Shown here: in pieces, positions 16,600-24,356 of the stretch | How the letters are laid out: every line of letters starts with the position of its first letter | How positions within the stretch are numbered: the stretch's first letter is position 1 | Assembly: GCA_003427395.1 (NCBI GenBank) | Contig: BFEA01000565.1 | Span: 656,897 to 681,252 of the forward strand | Length of the DNA stretch: 24,356 nucleotides | Origin: Chara braunii | Lineage: Eukaryota; Streptophyta; Charophyceae; Charales; Characeae | Reading direction: 5' to 3' | The notes under the pieces: generated by a model | Told to the model about the DNA's origin: nothing | Databases searched by the model: none | Seen by the model: the letters and a program-made list of their open reading frames with translations, nothing else | Program-made: the position numbers and the translations under genes

Positions 16600-18590
16600 T
16601 GACTTTGCTCATACATTCCTTTACTTAGACTAAGTCTAGTTTTGTCCTGAAAATCAAACGTAAGTCAAAATAGGGGTGCACTCAGTATATTCAGTCAAAG
16701 CATAACAAGGAGTACAGATAGGGGTTATAACAGGGTTTATAAAGGGAAAACAATGGTTACCTTTCAGTTCCCTGCCTCCATAACTCCTCCTGAGTTCCGG
16801 CAGAGTTCCCGCAATCGGTGGGCAAACTCCCCACAGAGTGTTGCTGCGGTCCTACGGGTTGCAATCCCACCTGCCGCGTTCCTCTCGTAACCAGGATTAG
16901 ACTGAGAGTAAGAAGGGCAGAAGATAGGGATTTCAGACTTCCGAGATACAGGAGAGGGACTCAACTCCCAAAAGAGGGCCTCGTAATCTTTATACGCCTG
17001 AGGGCCCCGCAATGGTGGCCTAAACTCGCAATTGCTTGATCAGCCGAGGTGAACGACGTCAAAACGTCATTCGTTGACCTCCCTTTCAACAAGCTCCGGC
17101 TCAGGACCTGGAGTGTTCAGGCCATCAGTACGCTTGCGATATCGCGACCTCTTTTTTCCAGCCACTTCGCGCACCACCAAATACGTCAGCATGCAGGCTA
17201 GCGGGCCTTCTCCTCGCCACTTCTAGTCATCGGGAAAGAGTAACGCGCCAATCTACAGGTAAGGGTCCGAGTTTACACCCCGCCTGCAGCTTCCCTTTCT
17301 TCCGTTACTCTGTTCAGTGGACTTAGTAGTGCCTCGGTTAAGGGTAAGCCTTCAAACTCTGTTGCTGCCCCTTTTTGTTGTCGCACCTCCAGTTTGAGCG
17401 GCCCACTTTACGTTCGAACGGTCACAATGGTCCGAACTGGAAGTCCTACCGACAGGAAAACACGGGGTGACAGTTGCAGTTTTGCCACAGACTTAGAGCT
17501 CATCATCAACGGGAAACTCAGTAAGGCGTAAGCTCTGGGAGCAAAAACTAAAAATTCAAACGGTGTCTCAGTCTGTGTCCAGCAGGTCATCTTTCAAAGC
17601 ACCTCGTTTCTCGGCATCTCCCAGCTTGGCATCGTAGCTCTACTACTGGTTCTTCCCACACCGTTTGTCTCCTCTGGTAAGTACATTGCCTCGTTCCCTT
17701 CCCTCACGGTTAAAACGTCCACTGACCCGTACCCACACTGAGCTCACCGATTCGAGCTTCGAAATGGGCAGAATAGAGGTATTCCGCCAGTATGTCGAAC
17801 ACGCAGAAGCCCTCAACAGCCCCGCTCTTAAACTCCTCCCCGAATGTACGAAACGAGAACGAGTCTCCCCAAATTTGTACTTACCCTTTTCTTTCTTCTC
17901 GAACCTCTCCCCTTCCTTAACGATTGCCCTGTGTGCATCCCAGTCCGATCATGGTTGCTCCTCCGTTTAACCCCCAGTCTACTGTTTGCCTCCATGATCG
18001 CTGAGACGCCCCGGCCAGGTAAGTATGGACCATAGAGTTGTCAGATGCAAATGTCGCTCACGCAGAGATTTAGGGAGGGGGCTACTTCTATTGTTAATAA
18101 GAGCGAAATTGAAGGAATGTTCCGCTCAAACACGAAAACATACATTGCCTTTGAGCTAATCGTGCAGAGAGATGGGAAGATAGCATTCCTAATGATTGAG
18201 CAACGCACCGCCCACAGGTTAGCCTCCTCTGCGGGTCGCCTCACACTACTTCCATCAATAGGATTTACAAAATCAGAATGAATCTTCTGCTAAAACGCAG
18301 AAATATACATTGCCAGAATAAAGTTTCTTTCCCGAGCACAGCCCCCAATACCGAGCCCGGCCAAATCACCAAACTATGGGTAAAACTAACACCTCCACGT
18401 TGTTCGCACCGCCCAAATATCCCTAAAACGAGTTCTCCCCTGCTCAAATTCACCCACAACCAAGCGAGACATGCCTTTCTCTCACTCATTTTTCCCTCAC
18501 TCCGCCATATCCCCGCGCAAGCTTTTCTCTACTAACTTCTCATTTACTAACTTTTGTTACGATCCTGGTCATTTTCCAAGTGCAAATTCA
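16600..18590. other. No recognised gene; several splice-donor-like sites
   Basis: No frame longer than ~100 codons shows a motif. GGTAAGT occurs on the plus strand at about 17669 and 18014, and again at 19118 and 19636; GGTAAG also occurs at about 17256. Such a density of perfect 5' splice-site words on one strand is suggestive of a spliced transcript but proves nothing. A compound hairpin (GACGT/ACGTC with outer AACG/CGTT) lies at 17048-17079. Confidence 0.3.
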
Positions 18591-18659
18591 CAATGAAAGA
18601 CAATGCCACCCAATTGCGAAAGAAATGAAAACACTTGCAAAGAGAAAAATATCAGAGGA

Positions 18660-18873
18660 AAGAAGAAGAAGAAGAAGAAGAAGTACACCAGCAAGACCAA
18701 TGACAATTCCCCCCTTCTCTCTCCACCTTCCTCCTTCTTCCTTCTCTTTACCAATCTTATTCTTCTCTCAATAATAATAATAATAACAATGAATGGATGA
18801 ACCAGAATCAATGTCCGAAGTTCCCCCTTTCTGCTGACTCAACTCTCAACAACAACAACAACAACAACAAGTC
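18660..18873. repeat. Cluster of trinucleotide microsatellites: (AAG)n, (AAT)n, (CAA)n
   Basis: (AGA)n at about 18660-18683, (AAT)n at about 18770-18784 and (CAA)n at about 18848-18870, with a pyrimidine-rich tract (CTTCTCTCTCCACC and following) between the first two. The layout of a CT-rich tract, CAA repeats and then CCACCATGG resembles a plant 5' leader. Confidence 0.7.
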
Positions 18874-19021
18874 CACCATGGCTATGTCTTCCCTCCTTCA
18901 ACCTCTTCTCTCAAGCATAGGCCATGGCGGACTACNGGAAGGCAGCTATGATGCTGCCCTGATGNCCGAANGACAACTCAAAGCAGCTATGTCGCTGCTT
19001 GACTTGGTCCGCTATGCCTGA
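18797..19021 (+). CDS. Possible gene start or first exon, unrecognised
   Basis: The best start is the ATG at about 18878 in CCACCATGGCT, a good eukaryotic initiation context directly after a CAA-rich leader; the frame is also open from an ATG at 18797, which would add a poly-Asn run. It reads MAMSSLLQPLLSSIGHGG, then about 30 more codons with three ambiguous bases (18936, 18965, 18971), ending LLDLVRYA. The serine/leucine-rich, acid-free start resembles an organelle transit peptide, but that is only an impression. GT donor-like sites follow at about 19089 (AAGGTAATG) and 19118 (CAGGTAAGT), so a spliced continuation is possible. No family recognised; it may equally be chance within retroelement-derived DNA. 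Confidence 0.2.
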   Translation: MNQNQCPKFPLSADSTLNNNNNNNKSTMAMSSLLQPLLSSIGHGGLXEGSYDAALMXEXQLKAAMSLLDLVRYA

Positions 19022-19705
19022 CTCTGCCTCGAGCTGCCCTGGTGCAGCGTTACCCCAACTGGGGCCTTCCAGATGCAGCGCCCAACAAGGTAATGAAGAC
19101 GGTGTCCACCATAGCCAGGTAAGTGCCCTACCACTCTCCTACCATGTCCCCCTTCTTCCTCCTTCAAGCTGGGGTGCTCGCCATAGCCAGGCTGAGCCCC
19201 AGCAGACCTTCACCTCCAAGCAGCACTGCCTCAGACCAGCGCTGCGCTCCAGCAGCATGTCGCCAATCCTTGCATACCGCAAATGAGGAAGAGCTCATCG
19301 CTCTTCCTGAAGATATAGCGGCATACCGGCCTCCTGGGCGGTGACTTCCTAGGCCAAGCGGCCTCCCAGCAACTGGTACCTCCTCCCTTTTGGAGGGAAA
19401 CATCATTGCAGGCTCTGTTATTGTCCGCACAGGCCCTAGACCCGGGCTACTCGGACTGGTACCAGCCTACCTCTAACCTACCGCCACTGGGCCTCTAAAA
19501 ATGCCAACNTTTTGTCTTCTTCTGCTCGGCCTACCTGCTACTTGAGTGTTTTTCCCCAGATGCTCTAAGTGTCGTGGGCCTACTCCCCGCTATCGGCATG
19601 TTTATCCCCCTGCAACCCTCCAAAGTCACGACCACAGGTAAGTACCGGCCCGGTGGGCCTTGCAACCAACAAGTACCCTGGCGGGTTACACACATACCCA
19701 ACCAG

Positions 19706-19811
19706 CAAGCACTCAGACAGGCATGCAACCCAGCAGGCACGCACACACACACATCCGGCAAGCACTCAGACAGGCATGCAAACCAGCAGACACGCACACA
19801 CACAGACTTGG
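19706..19811. repeat. 53-bp tandem duplication with CA runs
   Basis: CAAGCACTCAGACAGGCATGC starts at 19706 and 19759, and each copy ends in a CACGCACACACACA run. It lies inside the probable 3' LTR of the chromovirus. Confidence 0.9.
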
Positions 19812-19912
19812 GACCACAGCAGAATGCGGGAATCACAGCAAGGCATTCATTCCATTGGCAAATCCCAGAAATCAGCAGTGTTCTTTGTGTGTGTTTTGAG
19901 CGGGTCATTACA
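19706..19912 (-). repeat. 3' LTR of the chromovirus (5' edge defined, far edge unknown)
   Basis: On the minus strand the LTR starts TGTAATGACCCGCTC at 19912, a typical TG start, two bases after the purine tract. The left boundary given is only a minimum; the LTR probably extends further left. The other LTR is outside the window, so the two cannot be compared to fix the end. Confidence 0.45.
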
Positions 19913-19915
19913 TTA

Positions 19916-19925
19916 CTCCCCTCTC
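19916..19925 (-). promoter_or_regulatory. Polypurine tract for plus-strand priming
   Basis: The minus-strand purine run GAGAGGGGAG sits two to three bases before the TGTAATGACC start of the 3' LTR, the usual place for the primer of second-strand synthesis. Confidence 0.65.
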
Positions 19926-19927
19926 GA

Positions 19928-20103
19928 GAGCGAGGTCCCTTCGAGCGAGTAACTCAGTCAGAGTCGGCACAGAAGGCGTCATAGGCATAGATCAAAAAGA
20001 GAGTGTTAGTGAGTGGAGCGAGGTCCCTTCGAGCGAGTAACTCAGTCAGAGTCGGCACAGAAGGCGTCATAGGCATAGATCAAAAAGAGAGTGTTAGTGA
20101 GTC
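19928..20103. repeat. 88-bp tandem duplication spanning the end of pol
   Basis: GAGCGAGGTCCCTTCGAGCG begins at 19928 and at 20016, with identical text through GAGTGTTAGTGAGT. The unit carries the pol stop (TGA at 20042-20044), which is therefore present twice. Confidence 0.95.
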
Positions 20104-21310
20104 CGAACGGAGTGAGTTTTGCAGCAAACTTAGTGGTCTGGCCGTCAACAATCTGTCGTTCATATGCGTTCACAACACGTGGAGCACTCTTTATCGGTTC
20201 TTTCCGTTCGATCCAGAAGAATTCGTTCAACGGGTGGTAGAGGAAATTAACTTTGTACTGTCTGTTCCTTCCTCTCCCCTCGTGAGAAACGATTCTGTCA
20301 ATCTCATGGCCGCCGTCAATAGGGCGAGGTATCATAGGATCACGGAAGGGAAAAGTCTCATCATCAATGTGTGGGAACAGTTTGGAGGCATGGAAGACTG
20401 GATACGTGCGCAGATGAGGAGGCACGTCAATCACATACGAAGGACCGAAATCATCCCCGACTACCTTCAGAATCTGCCAAGGGCCGTAGTACAGTGGAAG
20501 AAGCTTCCGTGATATGCCCTCTTCATCAGAAAACTCAGACATTTTTACCCAAACATAATCCCCTATTTTAAACTTTTCTTCTTTGCGCCGCTTATTGGCA
20601 TGTTTGATCATGGCATGCTGGCGCTTGTTCATAGTTGCTGTAGCAACTTTGAGCAAGCGTGCGTACTTGGCATTGTAGCCAGGCATGTCGGGCATCAGCC
20701 CAGGTGACCGTTCAGGGAACAGATAGGAGAGGGGATTACGCATCGGCTATCCATACAGCAAATGGTTTGGTGTTACACCAATCGCAGAGTGAATGGAGTT
20801 GTTGTACAGCCCCTTCACTTTGTGCAATTCCTTGTCCCACGTGTTCTGATCTGGAACAATTAGTGCGCGAAGCAATTGGATGACAGTCTGGTTGATCTCC
20901 TCAGCCAATCCGTTGGCTTCGGGGTGTCGACCAGAAGTCCTGTTCAGTTTGATGTCGTAGATCTGAGATGTGAAGTCTTTCCAATCTTTGCTGATGAATA
21001 TGGTGTCCCGATCACTCACAATAGTTTTCTGGACGCCGGACTGCAGAATGTACTGCTGATGAAATTCTTATATGACAAGTTCAGTCAGGGCATGAGGAGG
21101 GAGAGGAATCAAGTTCAGAAATTTGGAGAAGCGGTCCACAATGACCATGACTTGCGAATTCCCAGCCTCACTTACCTTTCCCATGTTCGTGAAGTCGATG
21201 GAAATCGACTTGCCGGGTCCATCGGGAATGGGAAGAGGTCTCAGTAGGCCATAAGGCTTATGCATGTGAACCTTGATCCTTTGGCATACTTGACATTCAA
21301 CAATAAATTT
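20042..21310 (-). pseudogene. Integrase and chromodomain part of pol, interrupted by stops
   Basis: This continues the RT frame without any shift. A TAG at 21311-21313 precedes it; further stops are TAA at 21068-21070 and TAG at 20747-20749. The zinc-binding module straddles the first stop: [20 protein letters not shown] before it, ECQVCQ after it. The catalytic triad is in place: D in SISIDFTNM (~21196), D in VSDRDTIF (~21013), E in HPEANGLAEE (~20902). The segment after 20743 holds the GPY/F-like YYGPWQILKVVG and YPVFHASKLFPH, then a chromodomain (GHEIDRIVSHEGRGRNRQYK, with an aromatic W in FFWIER). Integrase inserts the cDNA; the chromodomain directs it to chromatin. As read, no full integrase can be made without stop-codon bypass. 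TAG in place of a CAG at 20747 fits C-to-T decay. Confidence 0.85.
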
Positions 21311-23950
21311 CTAAGCAGATCCTTTCATTTCTGGCCAGTCAAATTGTTGCAGAAGACTTCCATAAGTCTTCTCAAAGCCAAAATGTCCACTCCGACCGTG
21401 CGCCAGATCCAAGAAGTGAGTTCGGAGAGGCGCATGGTTGGGTACACACAAACGGTCAAACTTTCCATACCGGCGAAACACAAGACCCTCGCATTCATGA
21501 AAATCAGGCTGACTGTTGGGGTCATCCTTGAGCTGCTCAAGGATGGGACTAAGGTTCGGATCCTTGGCAGTGTGCTCGACCAGATCCTCCTTCAGTTTCC
21601 TCCGGAGGTCGTACGAGTCCACAAGGCAAGTCAAATACTCGNGATGGCGCGACAGAGCATCANCAACACGATTATAGCAGCCTTTCTTATGTTTTAGTTC
21701 AAATTTGAAAACATCAATGTCATGCAGCCAGCGGGTCAGAGTTGGAGAGAGATCAGTTTGTGTCTTAATCCATTGCAAGGTCTGATGATCTGAATAGACC
21801 TTGAAGTGGCGACCCAAGAGGTAGTGCTTCCAATGCGTTAGCGCCTCGCGCAGGGCGTAGAGCTCCCGCATGTATGTGGAAGTGGCTACCTTGTGGTTGG
21901 GCATGCGTTTGTTGTAATATTCAAGCGGACGCAGACCATCGCCATCATCTTGTTGCAGCACTGCATCAATCCCAAACTGGCTCGCGTCCGTAGTAACTAC
22001 GAACGTGAGGTTGGGATCCGCAATGCGGAGCACAGGATGACTCACCAAAGCCTCTTTCAAGGCTTGGAACGCAGTCTCACACTTTTCACACCACCCATAG
22101 GCAACATTCTTACTAGTCAGGCGTGAGAGTGGGTGAGCAATGACAGAGAACTTAGGCACAAACTTCCGGTAGTAAGAATCCAAACCAAGAAAAGAACGCA
22201 GCTCGCGTACATTCGCCGGTTGAGGCCAGTTGCGAATGACCACAACCTTGGTTGCCTCCGGCTCAAGACCGCTTGCAGACAACCGGTGCCCACGGTAGAT
22301 AACGCTGTCCCTGCCAAACTCAGATTTCTCCAAGTTGAGGTGCAGTTGAGCGTCTTTGAGGACTTGCAAGACCTCCTCGAGATGCTTGACGTGCTCCTCC
22401 ATGGACTTGCTGAAAATCAGAATGNCATCAAGATACACAACCACAAACCTNTTAAGTTGGTNGCGGAGTACCTNGTCCATGANNGANTNAAATGTGGCTG
22501 GTGCGTTCGTAAGGCCGAAGGGCATANCGATGAATTNGTACAGCCCATCACGTGTCTTGAACGCAGTTTTGTGCTGGTCGCTCGGATCAACTTCAATCTG
22601 GTGGTAGCCAGANTTGAGGTCGATCTNNNAGAAGACTTTGCATCCACCGGCCGCATCCAACAGATCATCTATACGAGGCAAAGGGTAGGCATTCTTCCTT
22701 GTGATTCGGTTCAAACCACGATAATCAATGCACATCCGAAGTTTGCCTCCTTTCTTCGGCACAAACAAAACAGGTGCGCCAAACTCAGACTCGCTAGGCC
22801 TAATCCATCCACGATCAATCATGTCATCAATTTGTCTCCGTAGCTCCTCCAACTCGCCTTGTCCCATACGGTAGACACAGCCCTTTGGAGGAACACTTCC
22901 CTCTATTATCTCGATTTTGTGCTTGACTGGACGCTCGGGAACTCTGCGGGGTTCAGCCAATACCTCAGGAAATCGATCTAACAGATGACGAATGTTCGCT
23001 GGGATTTCTGGTGGAGGATGATTCTCATCAGGGGAGAGAAAATCAGATTGGGAATTTACAACAATTACAACCAGTTTCGAAATATTTGGTTCCGCACTAG
23101 ATCGATCATTTACAGCAGAAGTAGGTGGAACAGAAGTAGAAGTAGTAGAGGTAGAGTTACCTTCAGAGGTAGAAAATGCAGGAAAAGTAGAAGGCACATG
23201 GAAAGGCTTTACAAGAGCTATATGTACAAACCCAGCCTCCTTGCGCCTGCGCACTGATCTGCAGAATTTGTTAGCACTTAGAAGAGTCACAGGGGACTCG
23301 CGCGTCTCATCTAGTAAGACGGTACGCTCGTTCCGCTTGGCATCAAGTACCACGAACTGATTGTTCGCCCACATGGTCCTTAGGCAATGAGCTTTTAGCC
23401 AGCCCAAGCCAATGACCGCGTCGAAAGGACACTTATCCAAGACATAGAAATTCAGCTCGTGTGTGACAGTGCGGTCTTTGTCAAAGGCGATGCGCACACC
23501 TTTGACAGCATGAGTGGAAGTGACAACCTCTTGGTTGCCCACCTGAGTCCGGCAAGGGTTCTGCAGTTCCACTTGCTTCATACTCAGGCCCGCCTTACGA
23601 ATCCCGTTCGGAGAGAAGAAGTTAGTGGTCGAACCACTGTCAATCAGCACGCGGATGTATCGGCGGTTCATGAGCAGTTTAAAGAAAGTCAGCTCCACGC
23701 TCCCTTGGACACAGCGTTGCTGCTTGAGCTGCGGCCAATGCTCCATGTGGGCGTGGAGGTCGACCTCTTTAGACTCCTCCCAAGGCTCAGTGTATAACAC
23801 TCGGACTGTCTCAGCCTTGGAATCAGCGTTAGTTCGGGCTTCAAGAGCACGCTGCTGATCAGATTCAGGCTCCTCGGAGGGGCCTGCAACTGACTGCTCA
23901 GCTTCTCTTGTTGTAGAGAGTGTTAATGTTTTCTCTACGCCCCTTGCCTG
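21311..23950 (-). CDS. pol: pol: aspartic protease, reverse transcriptase and RNase H (Ty3/gypsy), 879 codons
   Basis: The frame begins in function at the frameshift site (23950), not at an ATG; the first ATG in this frame (24067) overlaps gag. Protease: [11 protein letters not shown], active-site D near 23641, with a second conserved [10 protein letters not shown] block. RT (about 22900-22350): [34 protein letters not shown] and the YLDD box, whose final residue falls on an N. RNase H (about 22000-21700): [34 protein letters not shown] and YSDHQTL. The open frame runs through the RNase H and into the integrase zinc module, then hits TAG at 21311. Eighteen or so single Ns cluster in the RT, so catalytic integrity cannot be confirmed. 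Otherwise the ORF has no frameshift, which suggests a fairly young copy. Confidence 0.9.
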   Translation of the reverse strand, partial: QARGVEKTLTLSTTREAEQSVAGPSEEPESDQQRALEARTNADSKAETVRVLYTEPWEESKEVDLHAHMEHWPQLKQQRCVQGSVELTFFKLLMNRRYIRVLIDSGSTTNFFSPNGIRKAGLSMKQVELQNPCRTQVGNQEVVTSTHAVKGVRIAFDKDRTVTHELNFYVLDKCPFDAVIGLGWLKAHCLRTMWANNQFVVLDAKRNERTVLLDETRESPVTLLSANKFCRSVRRRKEAGFVHIALVKPFHVPSTFPAFSTSEGNSTSTTSTSVPPTSAVNDRSSAEPNISKLVVIVVNSQSDFLSPDENHPPPEIPANIRHLLDRFPEVLAEPRRVPERPVKHKIEIIEGSVPPKGCVYRMGQGELEELRRQIDDMIDRGWIRPSESEFGAPVLFVPKKGGKLRMCIDYRGLNRITRKNAYPLPRIDDLLDAAGGCKVFXXIDLXSGYHQIEVDPSDQHKTAFKTRDGLYXFIXMPFGLTNAPATFXXXMDXVLRXQLXRFVVVYLDXILIFSKSMEEHVKHLEEVLQVLKDAQLHLNLEKSEFGRDSVIYRGHRLSASGLEPEATKVVVIRNWPQPANVRELRSFLGLDSYYRKFVPKFSVIAHPLSRLTSKNVAYGWCEKCETAFQALKEALVSHPVLRIADPNLTFVVTTDASQFGIDAVLQQDDGDGLRPLEYYNKRMPNHKVATSTYMRELYALREALTHWKHYLLGRHFKVYSDHQTLQWIKTQTDLSPTLTRWLHDIDVFKFELKHKKGCYNRVXDALSRHXEYLTCLVDSYDLRRKLKEDLVEHTAKDPNLSPILEQLKDDPNSQPDFHECEGLVFRRYGKFDRLCVPNHAPLRTHFLDLAHGRSGHFGFEKTYGSLLQQFDWPEMKGSA

Positions 23951-23956
23951 TTTCCC
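23879..23956 (-). promoter_or_regulatory. Probable -1 ribosomal frameshift signal between gag and pol
   Basis: The slippery heptamer G GGA AAC occupies 23956-23950 in the gag frame. After a 6-nt spacer (AGGCAA), GGGGC (23943-23939) can pair with GCCCC (23883-23879) and GTAGAG (23938-23933) with CTCTAC (23918-23913). The gag stop TAG (23935-23937) lies in this stem. A slip of -1 gives GGG AAA CAG and the pol frame, which then is open for 879 codons. Slippery word, spacer and frame relation all fit; the pairing is predicted by eye. Confidence 0.65.
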
Positions 23957-24356
23957 TGAAGACGATAGTAATCCTGCACAGCATGCCCAGGCTTTGAACA
24001 ATGCAAGCATACGCGCAGTTTGGACCTTCTTTCCCATTCTTTTTGGCTGATGCGGAGGGCTTCCCAAGGCTTGGTAGAAGCGTCCTCCGGTTTCTCAGGG
24101 ATCTTAACATTTTTGGGAAGGTGTAAGACAGTTCCCTTACCCGAACCACGGTTAGGCCCCTTATTTGAAGCAGTCTTTCTAAATGCATTAAGTTTTTCAT
24201 CATCATTTCGGTCACACTCAATGGCTGATGTGNAACAGCNCGTATCGGAGTCNGGCTCTAGATCGTCATCTAGAGGCAGATCATCCGCATAGGACTGATC
24301 GTCAGCCTCCCGATGATCATGCAGTGCAAGCTGGTTGCTGCCTCCAAACCGCTTGC
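23935..24356 (-). CDS. gag: gag C-terminal part with zinc knuckle (partial, no ATG in window)
   Basis: A frame with no stop runs from the window edge to TAG at 23935-23937, about 140 codons. The first half is acidic ([20 protein letters not shown] region), followed by [20 protein letters not shown] and a basic segment [12 protein letters not shown]. It ends in a zinc knuckle [14 protein letters not shown], which follows CX2CX4HX4C except that the last Cys is Tyr, a single-base change if the family has Cys here. Gag packages element RNA in particles. The stop lies five codons past a GGGAAAC heptamer that leads into pol. The 5' part of gag lies beyond the window; a few Ns (24233, 24240, 24253) affect residues. 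Confidence 0.8.
   Translation of the reverse strand, partial: KRFGGSNQLALHDHREADDQSYADDLPLDDDLEXDSDTXCXTSAIECDRNDDEKLNAFRKTASNKGPNRGSGKGTVLHLPKNVKIPEKPEDASTKPWEALRISQKEWERRSKLRVCLHCSKPGHAVQDYYRLQGNRQGA

Larger units (their letters stand above)
19912..24356 (-). mobile_element. Ty3/gypsy LTR retrotransposon, chromovirus type, partial at right edge
   Basis: Minus-strand order is gag end (zinc knuckle), protease, RT, RNase H, integrase with H2C2, D-D-E and GPY/F modules, chromodomain, purine tract, 3' LTR. RT before integrase is the Ty3/gypsy order, and the chromodomain after the GPY/F module is the chromovirus mark. gag and pol are in different frames joined by a -1 frameshift signal. Three stops interrupt the integrase. 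The 5' LTR, primer-binding site and most of gag are beyond the window. Confidence 0.9.

Noticed and set aside
18580-18811. Short frames with poly-Lys/Arg runs
   Set aside because: They translate the (AAG)n and (AAT)n microsatellites and adjacent CT-rich tract only.
22133-22843. 236-codon plus-strand frame
   Set aside because: Antisense shadow of the RT/RNase H coding region, with many Ns.

Overview
The window looks like nuclear DNA from a eukaryote of the green lineage. The main evidence is a Penelope-like retroelement with its endonuclease ahead of its reverse transcriptase (a layout I know from green algae and protists), a plant-type Ty3/gypsy chromovirus, many poly(A)-tailed retroposed pieces, microsatellites, and almost no intact host genes. 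A charophyte alga such as Chara is my guess, made with low confidence. Single Ns show a draft assembly.

Layout. 1-1.1 kb: a 200-codon minus-strand frame of unknown function ending at a poly(A)-tailed retroposon terminus, then an opposite-strand relative with a 26-A tail. 1.66-7.02 kb: a decayed Penelope-like element on the minus strand. Long direct repeats (pseudo-LTRs) flank, in reading order, 58-bp tandem repeats, a basic leader frame, a GIY-YIG endonuclease frame, and an RT broken into several frames; the RT C-terminus is also present in the upstream repeat. 7.1-9.3 kb: no recognised gene. 9.33-10.77 kb: a unit with 85-bp terminal inverted repeats carrying a minisatellite and a very large palindrome, followed by a separate foldback at 10.9 kb. 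11-15 kb: repeats, hairpins, minisatellites and a few weak frames. 15.2-15.56 kb: a ~120-bp tandem repeat. 15.78-16.49 kb: seven copies of a conserved ~20-nt core, six flanked by arms that differ between copies but pair within each copy. 16.6-19 kb: no secure gene; one possible gene start at 18.8 kb. 19.9-24.36 kb: a minus-strand Ty3/gypsy chromovirus, cut by the right edge of the window, with the 3' LTR start, polypurine tract, chromodomain, integrase (three in-frame stops), RNase H, RT, protease and the end of gag.

The most interesting points are the conserved-loop/variable-stem hairpin array, the permuted Penelope-like element, and a textbook -1 frameshift signal (GGGAAAC, 6-nt spacer, pairable downstream sequence) between gag and pol of the chromovirus. 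No identity values or searches were computed; all similarity statements are by eye.
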